Shown here: piece by piece, positions 11,741 to 23,255 of the stretch | How the letters are laid out: every line of letters begins with the position of its first letter | Position numbering within the stretch: the stretch's first letter is position 1 | From: Monilinia fructicola | Taxonomy: Eukaryota; Ascomycota; Leotiomycetes; Helotiales; Sclerotiniaceae | Length of the DNA: 64,000 nucleotides | NCBI GenBank assembly: GCA_008692225.1 | Contig: VICG01000006.1 | Location: 2,377,001-2,441,000, forward strand | Direction: 5' to 3' | The notes under the pieces: generated by a model | What the model saw: the letters and a program-made list of their open reading frames with translations, nothing else | Told to the model about the DNA's origin: nothing | Database searches by the model: none | Made by a program: the position numbers and the translations under genes

Positions 11741-14700
11741 ATGGCTCACGGAGACATTGAGAATGGCGCTTCGGCGGCCAGACCAGAGTACGAAGACGAA
11801 AAACTCGGAGAATATGGCCAACTCGTTCGATATATTTCATTATACAAGGGCAGAGAAGAGGGAGAGAAGCTCGCTGCCGAAGAAGAGGCAAATGCCCCAA
11901 AGAAGAAGAAGGGTCTCTTTGGTAGCAAGAAGGCTACAGGAAGTGACGGATCTGGCTTCGAGACCCCCGAAGACTGGCTCAACACCAACATGCGCCAAGG
12001 TCTCTCCGACCATGACGTTGAAACCCGTCGCAAGAAGACTGGATGGAACGAATTGACCACTGAGAACGAGAGCTTGTTCTGGAAGTTCATCGGTTTCTTC
12101 AGAGGTCCAGTCCTTTATGGTTAGTTATTCACAATCCTCTACTCGTGACAAAATCTAACAATGACCAGTTATGGAACTTGCTGTCCTCCTCGCCGCTGGT
12201 CTGCGGGATTGGATCGATTTCGGTGTTATTATCGGTATTCTTATGCTTAATGCTGTCGTTGGTTGGTATCAAGAGAAACAAGCCGCAGATGTTGTTGCTA
12301 GTTTGAAGGGTATGTCATTGTGTCACTCAATTCCTCCCTATCTCGTTACTGACATCAATTGCAGGTGATATTGCTTTGAAGGCTACTGTCGTTCGTGATG
12401 GTAGAGAAATTGAAATCTTGGCTCGTGAATTGGTTCCTGGTGACATTGTAAGTTACACTGCATGAGCGTTTTATCACACTCCTTACTGACTTTGCTCTCA
12501 ACAGATCGTTATTGAGGATGGACATGTTGTTCCTGCCGACGCTAGAATCATCTGCGCTTATGACGATCCAAACGGTTATGAAACTTATCAACAAGAACTC
12601 CTCAACCAACGCAGTCACGAATTGAGCGAAAAGGAAGAGGATGATGAGGATGACCACGGAGGAAAACACGGTTCTGGTTACGCTCTTCTCGCTATCGATC
12701 AATCTGCCATGACTGGTGAATCCTTGGCTGTCGACAAGTACGTCGCTGATGTTATCTACTACACTACTGGTTGCAAGCGTGGAAAGGCCTATGCCGTTGT
12801 CACTCACGGTGCTCGCATGTCCTTCGTTGGTCGTACCGCCTCCCTCGTCACTGGTGCTCAAGATCAAGGTCATTTCAAGGCTATCATGAACTCCATCGGT
12901 ACGTCTTTGTTGGTCTTGGTCGTTGGCTGGATCTTGATTGCATGGATTGGTGGTTTCTTCCATCACTTGAAGCTCGCTACCCCAGAACACTCTTCCGTCA
13001 ACTTGCTCCATTACGCTCTTATCCTTTTGATTGTCGGTGTTCCAGTCGGTCTTCCTGTCGTTACCACCACCACTTTGGCTGTCGGTGCCGCTTACCTCGC
13101 TGAGGAGAAGGCTATCGTTCAAAAGCTTACCGCTATCGAGTCTCTCGCCGGTGTTGACGTTCTCTGCTCTGACAAGACCGGTACTCTCACTGCCAACCAA
13201 TTGTCCATTCGTGAACCATTCGTCGCTGAGGGTATCGATGTTAACTGGATGATGGCTGTTGCCGCTCTCGCTTCTTCCCACAACGTCAAGTCTTTGGATC
13301 CTATCGATAAAGTCACCATTCTCACTCTTAAGCGTTACCCAGCTGCCCGCAAGATCCTTGAGCAAGGCTGGAGAACTGAGAACTTCACTCCTTTCGACCC
13401 TGTCTCCAAGCGTATCACTGCTATTGTTGTCAAGGATGGTGTTACCTACACTTGTGCCAAGGGTGCCCCCAAGGCTATCTTGAACATGTCTGATTGCTCT
13501 GAGGAAGTTGCCAACATGTACAAGGCCAAGGTCACTGAGTTCGCTCGTCGTGGTTTCCGTTCTCTCGGTGTTGCTGTTAAGGAAGGTAACGGTGCATGGC
13601 AATTACTCGGTATGCTTCCTATGTTCGATCCTCCTCGTGAGGATACCGCTGCCACTATCGCCGAAGCTCAAGTTCTTGGTCTCCAAGTTAAGATGTTGAC
13701 TGGTGATGCTATCGCTATTGCCAAGGAAACTTGCAAGATGTTGGCTCTCGGTACCAAGGTTTACAACTCTGACAAACTCATTCACGGTGGTCTCTCCGGT
13801 ACTACTCAACACGACTTGGTCGAACGCGCCGATGGTTTCGCTGAAGTTTTTCCCTGAGCACAAGTACCAAGTCGTCGAGATGTTGCAACAACGTGGACAT
13901 TTGACTGCTATGACTGGTGACGGTGTTAACGATGCTCCTTCTCTCAAGAAATCTGACTGTGGTATTGCTGTCGAGGGTTCCACTGAAGCCGCTCAAGCTG
14001 CCGCTGATATCGTTTTCCTTGCTCCTGGTCTCAACACTATCGTCTCCGCTATCAAGATCGCCCGTCAAATTTTCCAACGTATGAAGGCTTATATCCAATA
14101 CCGTATCGCTCTCTGTCTCCATTTGGAAATCTACTTGGTTACCTCTATGGTCATCATCAACGAGACTATCCGTGTCGAACTTATTGTCTTCCTTGCCCTC
14201 TTCGCTGATTTGGCCACCATTGCCGTCGCTTACGATAATGCTCATTTCGAACAACGTCCAGTCGAATGGCAATTGCCCAAGATTTGGATCATCTCCGTCG
14301 TTCTTGGTGTCTTGCTTGCTCTCGGTACCTGGATCATGCGTGGTGCCCTCTTCTTGCCAAACGGTGGTTTCATTGAGAACTTTGGATCCATCCAAGGTAT
14401 GCTCTTCTTGGAAGTCTCCCTCACTGAGAACTGGCTCATCTTCGTCACCCGTGGTGGAAACACATGGCCATCTTACCAATTGGTTCTCGCCATCTTTGCC
14501 GTCGATGTTATCGCTACCCTCTTCTGTGTCTTCGGTTGGTTGTGTGGTGGAGCTGGTGAACCATCTGACCCAGCTACCAAGAACGTTCTCCTCTCTGAGA
14601 ACGGTCACACCTCCATCGTCACCGTTGTCATCGTTTGGGGATTCTCTATTGGTGTTACCATCATTACTGCCATTGTCTACCACTTGATGAACCAATGGTC

Positions 14701-14863
14701 GTGGTTGGACAACCTTGGCCGTGCCAGACGCAGCCAGGCTGATACCCAAATGGAGAACATCCTCGCTCACCTTTCCAAGGTCGCTATTGAGCACTCACAG
14801 GTCGACGGTATCCACCGTTACCACATTGTTCAAAAGCAAGCTGAGGTCGAGGATGACGATTAG
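11741..14863 (+). CDS. PMA1: Plasma-membrane H+-transporting P-type ATPase (P3A), with one apparent frameshift
   Basis: P3A ATPase that pumps protons across the plasma membrane at the cost of ATP. Exons: 11741-12119, 12169-12309, 12365-12447, 12505-14863; the introns are 49, 55 and 57 bases with GTTAGT, GTATGT and GTAAGT donors. Hallmarks: TGES in the actuator domain (about residues 271-274), the phosphorylation motif CSDKTGTLT (Asp about 424), MLTGD, and [12 protein letters not shown] in the hinge, with about ten membrane segments. An acidic/His/Gly insert (about residues 241-256) lies just before the TGES segment and is absent from the Neurospora PMA1 type, so this may be the second fungal H+-ATPase class. 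The frame breaks at 13847-13857: a five-T run gives GTT TTT CCC TGA. Dropping one T yields an uninterrupted protein of about 986 residues (2961 coding bases, divisible by 3). Codon use is strongly biased towards C/T-ending codons, suggesting high expression. Confidence 0.95.
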
Positions 14864-17800
14864 ATTATCTAATTCTTAATATGGGTACTCACTCTCTTGA
14901 ATAGACAAGAGAGTACGAAAAGCAAGAAAAAATCTTAAAAAAGCCACAAAAAATTTGAAACTTTTCGCATGGAGAATACGGAGAAGAACAGGCGTTCCTA
15001 ATATCCCCTCGTCATCATCAATTCGGCCTTGTCACTGCAGTCGCGAAACATCATGTCACCAAGGTTGCCTATCCAAAGCTGCAATCTTCACTGTTTCAAC
15101 ACCACCAATGCCTCGCCGTCATACACCTTTAATGTCGCCTCACCTTAATCCATATATCTTTTACACTACTTTATAGACCTTTATTACGAGATGCGAGACT
15201 TTCACTTATGTTTTATGTTTTATGTTTGAATACTATACTATACCTATAGATGGGTAAATGGGTTGGGATATTCCAGGGATGTGTTTATGTCAGGTGAAGA
15301 AGAGGATGATTGGATGTATATACTGAGAAATGGAACGACTTCATTACAATAATCTGATTTGTGCCAAATGCTACCATGTGAACGTAACCTGCAAAAAGAG
15401 TGACATAAGTGGTCCTCGTCGTTTCTTCACTTTGACTTCACCATATGTTCAGTCTATCTGCCGCGATGAACTACCTTCCTCGTAATTTCAAGACCCATTT
15501 ATTTTAATATTCCTTCGGCTTCCTTACAGGCTTACACTTTCTTCTGGGTATTCTCATTCATACAGATCTTCACTCTTTTCACTCTCTTTACTCAAACCGC
15601 CGAGGTCTGTCCCAGTCGCACAGCTAAGCGCCTTTAGCTATCCATTCACCAGCCAATAGTTCACACCGCAACCCAGAAACAAAATATAAATTCATTAATT
15701 ATCATTTTTGGGATACTTTCTCCGTACCGTCCACCGTACAAGCTACAAAACAAAAAAGATAAACTAATCTCCACATCAAATTTCCTCACTGGGTTGGTAC
15801 CTGGGTTATCCCATCCTCACGTTAGCAGACATATTCAGACCCGCTCGTTCGCGGGCTATTCGACTGATAGAGGGGTGATTAAAGCAGGTACAAAATTACT
15901 TCCTGCATGTGTGGATAATTTAATGTCTGCCCTGGCAGGAGCTTTATGAATTTGGAAGGAAATGCTACGATATCACCCGGGAAACAGAACGGATCTTGCG
16001 CTGACAGGGTAAGTACCCTGTTGACCTCGATACTGCCCCTGTCATGCTAGTGATATGGAGGAAGCATCGCAGCCGTACCTGAGCATATGTATCCACCGCG
16101 TGCCTTGAAAACCGGAGCAAGATTCTCTTTAAACTTGCTCTATTACGGTACTGAGTACTGTAGAGATACAGCTCGAAATACAAAGAAAGGATCCACAGCG
16201 GAGATAAGTCCGTTTTCTGGATGGCTCAATTGCTGTTTGTTGGTTTCTTGAAAGAGAAGCTCGTTGCTAATGCGCGTAGCTATGATGGGCCAAGTCTTCT
16301 TGCTTGTGTTCCCCATGTTTGGTGAGGAAAGCTTATGAACGTCTCTCTTCCTTCGCTGAAGCTGGCATTGGCTACAACGCTGTCCTTCTTGAGGGATATC
16401 CGGAGAATTACCCTACTCTCAGGTACATATGTTGAAACTAATACCAATGCGCGATATGCCTGAACGGGTCTCTACGCTCGGTGCAGCGACAGCGATAGCA
16501 AGACCCAGTGCGATAACCCGGCGAGCGGTGTACGGCTACGATGCATGGCACGGTGAAGGACGGTCTAGTTTGTTTCTGCCATCGCCAGACATTCCCGGCT
16601 CCCATAGCTAGAATGTCCTCCACCGCTCTTGAATCCGAACTCCATTGAAGAACGTGCTCCACCGCACCAACCAACGCAATCGGGCCGCGCCCGCTCTTTC
16701 GAAGCTCCACGCCGAGGGAATTGAGGGGATTTTCTTTTGCTGTATCGTTGTATTGTCTACATCCCCATCCGCATTTTCAATTCTTCAGTCGGGGTCTCCA
16801 CTCACTGCACTCTACTAGAGTGAATCTGGATGAAGTTGGAATATGAAAATGTGGAGGATGGAGAATGGAGGAATCTGGGCATGGGGAAATGTTTGGGACT
16901 GAGAGGGGTTTGAACTTTGAGGTTTGATGAAATACAGTACAGTACAGTACTGTACTGTACAGTGTACAGTACGTGGAGTGGGCCCGAACCTAGCCGTGAA
17001 AGTACAGTATCATCAATGAGAGACAAGATCCGCTATTCTCCCGATGATTTGGGTCTGGAAACCGAAGCGGGATGGTTCATGATGCTATCGATATTGATAG
17101 TGACGGTGAGTTATCGATATGCGACGGATAGGGGAAATTAGATGACGATTTCCTCGTTGTCGATTGCTAGGGTTCAGTTGAGAGGATACAGCACAGCGGC
17201 AAAGAGGCTGGGGAAATGTCTTGAAAATTTGGGGGCTTTGACCGTGGTCTATGTCGTGGCATGAATAACTCACCGCCTGCCGATAGGCGAATTGTCATAA
17301 AAGTTACTCTTTTCAATTAGAACCATGTCACATGTTCTATGTTATGAAAGCGGGTAATTTTTTCATAACTGTGCAGTCAATTGTCGGTCCACAGAGTTCA
17401 AAGGAGTAACTGCCGAGGTGCCAAGGAAAGTATGAATTATTGGAAAACAATACTTGAGAGATAACGGCCGAGAAATAAACCTGACTTTGCCCGGTGCCAT
17501 TGTAGTGCCGGTGTATAAGACAGGTGAAGTGTTCGCCCGCCAAGAACACAATAAAGTACTCCCAAAGCCCCGAGGCTATTGCGTAAAGCGATCTCAACTG
17601 AAAAGATGGTAGACTTAAGGTTCTAGATAGTGGCAGTGAGCTCCTTGTTTCAGCGGCACATCCTCAGAGACTCAGATAACAAGAGAATACTTGCAAGTGC
17701 CGTGCGGTAGAGCCATTCGGCGGTATGTAGATCGGACGGGACAATATACATCTGATACTCATTAATGTCGCCAGTGTTTGAACATATCTTGGCTTCAAGA

Positions 17801-19764
17801 AGTCTTGGACTGAGTAGATTCGAAGGGCCAGACTTCATTCATGTCGTGCTTTGCAGAGGATTTCGGCTACATGAGATGTAGAGTATGACCTGATGTATTG
17901 AGATTCACCACATTGCAGCATCTGAAGAATCATTTTATTTTACCAGTGTTGCATAGAGCGTTAATTGCTGGTTGTCTCATTGCAGATGCTTGTTACTCGA
18001 CACTGAGGGGGTAGTGCGTAAGACTGGACGACTCCAAGTTGTGCATTGAGCAACTAGGATAGTTTGTAATTCTTAAACAGCTGAATACTGGACTCATGGA
18101 TTTCTCATATCATCAGTTGAGGATTTGAGTTTGAAGGCCAGGTAATAATTGATCGGTGTCCTTATAAACCGAGGAAAGAATCTAAAACAATGGGAGATAG
18201 AATAAGGTGGTACTCACAGTCTGAGCGAGTGTAGTCGCGCCAGTGCGAAGTCTTTTTTTGGTCTTAACTTGATTCCTTGAGAAGGGAATGGGCTCATGGC
18301 TACGACCTCATATATCTCCTCAGTATCAATTTTATAAGCGTGATCGAGACCACTTGACTTGTTTCACCCTTAGAGTTAATGACAGAGAAGTGTTATTTTT
18401 GATAAGTTACCATGCTTGTTTTGATGTCAAGAACTCTTTAAGATCCGGTGAACCTGGAAGTCTCGTTCTGCCAATCAAAAGTAGGGATATCATATTACTG
18501 AACAAGCTTTCAAGCAACAGCTAAACACTGCTGGTCATCTCCAGACGATATATGTGGAAAACCCGGCTTCGTTCGAATATGCAAACGGTCAGGGAACTGA
18601 GACTGACTTATATAGAATTGGACATTACCAGCTCAACTAGTGCTAACAATAAATGATGAAAATGCAAGTGCATTTTCGACATTTTATCTCTTTCATCTTC
18701 GAAGACTTGACAGCATAGATTAGCTATCCAGATATTTTGATAAGCTAAGAATAGTTGTTTCTTACTTGAGATGACTGTCTACGCGTACTTTCACCTTGGT
18801 TGGTTGGTTGGATAAAAGCCTAGGAAGCCCAAAGATCTCTTGGAAGACCTGCTATACTCATCTTTTATAGTTAGGAGATACACACTAAATGCTTATTTAG
18901 ATTCAGTTGAATGTTTTCATGATTTTCATATAAACAGATATAATATGCTCCAAATAGACCGGATGATAGTATATCATTAGCTCATGTCTTTCAAGTGAAT
19001 CCCTTGATCAGATCATATATGCTTAGACGATTGGCATGTCATATACAATAATTCGTTCACGTTCCATTCAAATGCTATTTGAATTCCGTTATATTGTTCA
19101 AGACAGTTTCGTGAATACTTGACTAGCGGCTGGTATCACTTGGATGAGTTTCCCAACTCTGTGAAATAGACTATTTCATTATTCATCTTGATGTCTAGTA
19201 GTCCATTAACCATGTTACTTGAAATACTTGAATACATACAGATAGATAAAAATCTTTCCATGGTTTAAATGGCTTACAAATATTAAACGATGGAGTCCCA
19301 GAAGTAAAGCGAACTCTCACATTGAGATCACATCTACAAATCATTTCGGACGAGAAAAGCTAAATGCGAGAAGTTCTAACAACTTAAGGGCCTCTTTGTA
19401 AGTAGTTGGAGTAAACTGGGGTTTAGACTTAGAATATCCTAAGTATACAGATTACAACCCCTTGTACAAGATCTAACACTGACAGAGCATGAAGATGAAG
19501 TCAAAAAAGACTCGATTTCCCTCGGTTCGAGCCCGGAGTAAAGTTGAGGAAGTTCGCAGTATCCCTGGGCTTACGAATGCTGAAAGTAAAAAGTGTTATA
19601 CACGATCTGGGCCAGCGAACCGAAGACTTCCAGAAGAGACTTTACTCTGAAATCATGAGGATTAGTGCCAATATCTTCCTGATGGTCTCGTTTTGTATCT
19701 ATCCAGCTTCTATAAATGATGTTTTCTTGTCCATTTGAACAACTAATATGAGAGTAGCTAGCCA
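14864..19764. other. Spacer, no recognisable gene
   Basis: No family-related open frame or RNA gene seen. The first 300 bases should hold the 3' UTR of the H+-ATPase. The block contains a 24-bp perfect palindrome (16937-16960). Between 17.8 and 19.5 kb the sequence becomes AT-rich with frequent stops in all frames. Confidence 0.5.
16937..16960. repeat. 24-bp perfect palindrome built of GTAC units
   Basis: Reads GTACAGTACAGT then its exact reverse complement. Further GTACAG units extend to about 16972. It could form a hairpin or cruciform. Its function is unknown; similar GTAC/ACTGTAC strings are scattered through the spacers at 1.2, 1.7, 8.4, 10.6 and 45.1 kb. Confidence 0.9.
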
Positions 19765-20499
19765 CTACACAGCTTTGCTTCGATTATCCACTGCCTTTGT
19801 CACTTCTGTGGCTTTTTTGCTCTTAACTTCTAGTCGCTGCAGTATCCTTTCTCTTGATTCTCTTTCCCTATCTCCTCCTGCCCCATCTACCTTTTCTCTG
19901 ATTGCCTCTCGACCATCTTCCTTAATACTCGCCTCTCCTCCGGCTTCTTCTAAATTTTCTTCACCCGGAAGTTCTCCGCCTGCCACTTGTCCGTCAATCA
20001 CTTCGTCGTTCGTCACTTGAGCATCCAACTTTTCTCCATTTATAGTTTCTTCATTCGGTCTCTCTCCATCTGCTTGTCCGTCTACCACTGATCCCTGCCA
20101 ACTCTTCTCCATCCCTGCTTTCTCTGGCAGCGTGTTCTCCATCTGTTTGCTCACAGACCGCATGTTCTCCATCCACTCGTTCACTGTGCTCTTGTTTCTT
20201 TTGCCCGTCTTCTCCATTCCCCACATCTGTCCCTTCTTGTCCTCCCCCAGCACCACCTGCCACTTTCTTCACAATAGCTCTCTCGGATGGGCTTCAATCC
20301 ACCTTTTGAGAGGTTTCTCCATAAATCGTCTAAAGAACACGCAATTATTGTGGTCGGCAGGAAATCTCTCATTCATCTTCTTCGTGAGCTTCTTTCTAGC
20401 CGATTTACTATTGTGCCAGGAAGCGCCTGCATCCTCCTTATCCTTAAGTAGTTGTTCGAAATACGCTGTTTCATCTTCTGTCCATCTTCTAAATGGCAT
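19765..20499 (-). CDS. Small acidic protein with Myb/SANT-like N-terminus, frame broken twice
   Basis: I do not recognise the gene. Reading the minus strand from ATG at 20499, the first frame gives a basic, Trp-containing N-terminus beginning MPFRRWTEDETAYFEQLL. This resembles the start of a SANT/Myb-type DNA-binding domain, with later Trp at about residues 28 and 67. It stops at 20269. A second frame continues with Gly/Glu/Asp-rich DGE repeats from about 20280 to 20095, and a third carries the same DGE-rich character to the stop at 19765. A missing base near 20278-20286 and one extra base in the CCC at 20093-20095 (plus strand) would join all three into 245 codons. The length is divisible by 3 and the composition is continuous, so one original gene is likely. 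It may be a pseudogene or an assembly-damaged gene. Confidence 0.5.
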
Positions 20500-21499
20500 T
20501 TCGAGATGAGTGGGCTTTGATCAAGGTGCTTTTCCTGGCTGAGTGATGTGATGGTGAGCTTTTGGTTCCAGTGATGGTGGTGGTGTTTAAATACTCATGA
20601 CATTTCAAAGAGATCAATGAAAGGTGAAAAAGACAGTGATAGCAAGCTAGAAAATAGTAAAAGGTTCAAAAGCATTATCGACTTTCTTTATATCATCTGC
20701 TTTGGCAATGGATCGGGCTAATCCATCATCTTTTACCCACTTTTCACATGGTAAGTCCTTTGATCCTGAAAATAGACACCAGTAACTTGGGCAAAATGCT
20801 CTTGCATCCTTATCATCTCAGTTTTAATATCGTCGGTGCTGTATCACCATATTTGCCTTGTCCATAAAAACAGGTTATCTGCTAGCAAGTACCGCTTTGG
20901 TTGCAAATAAGAGCCTCTAACAACAAGAATTTGATTTGATTGAGCTGGTAGATTTGACGCGGGCCAGCAAACTTCCTTGCGTGCTATCAAATCACATCTA
21001 GACTCTAGTATAAACCTCTGGTAACAATTATTCAATCAAGTAAAAAAAAGAAATAGATATGACCTGGCATCTGAGCTCTTTTGAACGTAAACCTTGTCGT
21101 TCCTTCTGACCAGGTTATTCTGAAATCGGTCAAAATCATCCAAAACGCCAATCCCGAAACTTGCGTTCATGCATTCGAGTTGATGCTTTCTTGATGTCGA
21201 CCATCTTAGCAAGCTTACTTCGTAGAAAGTAATTACAAGTACTTACCATGGATATAAAACGCGAGTCACCGTCGTGAACCGGTCTACCTACCCAGTGGAT
21301 CTAACCCACAACCCCATCTCGGTTAAACCCCTTCATCCACCCCACCACGCGAGCAAAAAAAAAACCATCACTCAAAACACAGCTCAACAATCAATCAATC
21401 GTTCCTCACCCACTTTCGACTCGGTACAATTGATAACAAAACTACACTACACTATCGCAACGCAAAAAGTTGCAAAAGAATCGTGATTAGAGGAGGTAT
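20500..21499. other. Spacer between small acidic gene and tRNA
   Basis: No coding signal recognised. A-runs at 21464-21468 and 21474-21477 read as T5 and T4 downstream of the tRNA on the minus strand and are suitable RNA polymerase III terminators. Confidence 0.5.
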
Positions 21500-21571
21500 T
21501 GAACCACACCCGATTTGAACGGATAACCTTTCGATCTGGAGTCGAACGCGCTACCGTTGCGCCAGCGGTCC
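21500..21571 (-). tRNA. tRNA-Trp (CCA anticodon)
   Basis: The minus strand folds as a complete 72-base tRNA without an intron. The acceptor stem GGACCGC pairs with GTGGTTC, followed by discriminator A. The D stem is GCGC/GCGC with loop AACGGTA. The anticodon stem TTCGA/TCGAA carries loop CTCCAGA, giving anticodon CCA for tryptophan. The T arm is ATCCG-TTCAAAT-CGGGT. Pairing includes a few G-U pairs but no mismatch. The CCA tail is not encoded, as expected for a nuclear eukaryotic tRNA. T-runs suitable as pol III terminators lie about 25-36 bases downstream. Confidence 0.93.
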
Positions 21572-23255
21572 TTAATCACATGACTGTTGGAATGTCAATT
21601 TTGTTAAGCCTTATATACCCCCATCGATTGAGGAAATTCACTCTCGGCACTCTTCAACCAACACTGGACGGTACTTTCCAACTCGCGACATTTTCTTCAT
21701 ATCCTCCCATGTATTTTCTCCGTGAATATCATGTTCTCTGATAATAATGTAACTCGAAAGTAATAGTTTGAATTATCCGCTATTGGTATCCGGAGAAAAT
21801 ATACATGGAGTCGCTTTCCCAGCGCCTTATGAGGCGCTAAGATTTCGCCATACACTCACGTATGGGGAATGATAGACGAAGGCGGGAGTGTACATGAGGG
21901 GTATCTTGCAAACTTTTGTATGGGGTGACGTAGGCAAGGTACTGAGACTGATGCGCGAGGTTGAGTGTGAAGCTGAGTATGTATGCGGAACATGCGAAAT
22001 ACTGTAGTGAAAATCGATGGTTCGAGGGAATTCACACCCCATGTAAGGCGTCGCGGATATCTATCGTAGATATTGTAATTAGCCCTTTCAGATATACCAA
22101 ACTCTATCTATCCATCGGCACAAACCGCGTTCTGTAGTCTGTCAATGATATGACTCAATGCGAGCTAAGCACACAATAGCTGCAATCACTTGATTATTTA
22201 TTCGTCCCCTTGTTCACATGCTGGCCGATCAAATTGGTAGTTCAAGACTCAGCAACAATGGCATCGGCTGAGTGGTTAACCGGCATGTCTTCAACCAAGG
22301 TCTGAGAAAATGCAGCGATAATGCCAGCGTGGGATGCTGTCGGTGATTAGACCTGGGGGGTCTAAGGGCGAGATGTATAGGTTTTTGAGGCAATCCTCGT
22401 ATCTGCTATGAAGAGATACATAATTTAATCTTCTAAGATGCTGGCATTGGTAGAATGGATCGGTTATTATCCATTCAGTTCAAGGTATCCGACACACATA
22501 TCCTTTTGGACAGCAACGAAATGGCCAACCACCCGACATGTTTCCTTGGTTTGATATCAAACCAAATTCCCAATGTCTCCAAAATTCGAGTATATCAAAT
22601 ATATCACAGCACCCTCATACTTACAATTACTTCCTTTCCTGCATGCAATCGTTAATCTCGCAAGAAGCCATCCCAGACAGCCCACAAGGCACCTCACACG
22701 CACACATACTTGCAGATAGTGATCCCAAGGTCTAGCTTTGGCTTGTTTACCCCGCATTTATCAATGAGTAGTACCACTGCTTCCAAGACACGAGAATAAT
22801 TTCACCCGACACAACCGACCTTTTGTTCTCTCCTTTTAAATTCACTGCCACTAGCAGGATTTCTGTCATGCTCAAGATGCTTGAGGGTTACCGTTTGCGC
22901 TTCACGGATTGAATCATGGGGTTTTTCTTTCTATAACGATGTATAGTTAGTTTGCGTTACTCACATGGTGCCGTTTTTGCGTTTTAGGAGTGGAGAGTTG
23001 GGCGTTATAGAGTACATGGCCATTTCCTGCGCTTGAAAGTACGCTAACCAATCAGCAGCGGAATCAGTCTCGTAGGATCAGATAAAATACGAAGTATAGG
23101 GCGACACAAAATCATTTGGGGTGAAGAAAATATGAGCCGTGGAAGATAACACATGAATATATGATTCAAGATGTTTAAAGGATAACGCCATTTTTTGTAA
23201 CACAATTTGAGCACCACCAGGGCGTACTCTTACAGTAACCAGCCCTACCAGCCAT
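21572..23255. other. Spacer, no recognisable gene
   Basis: Nothing coding recognised on either strand. Contains a perfect 7-bp hairpin at 22347-22365. The last 200 bases should hold the 3' UTR of the GH131 gene. Confidence 0.5.
22347..22365. repeat. Short hairpin TTAGACC-5-GGTCTAA
   Basis: Seven perfect base pairs enclosing a G-rich five-base loop. There is no T-run after it and no adjacent gene to assign it to. Confidence 0.6.

Noticed and set aside
12355..13602. 415-codon ORF antisense to the H+-ATPase
   Set aside because: Shadow of the strongly codon-biased ATPase gene; translation is Ser/Asp/Thr-rich with no domain. The antisense ORF at 13802-14794 is the same kind of artefact.
19525..19548. 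GGTTCGAGCCC T-arm-like string
   Set aside because: No matching acceptor, D or anticodon arms around it.
21499..21741. 80-codon ORF overlapping the tRNA
   Set aside because: Starts inside the antisense of the tRNA-Trp gene, which explains the conserved sequence.
22262..22345. tRNA-like D-arm (GGCTGAGTGGTTAACCGG)
   Set aside because: Resembles the D arm of a Ser/Leu tRNA, but no proper anticodon stem, T arm or matching acceptor stem could be drawn. At most a decayed tRNA.
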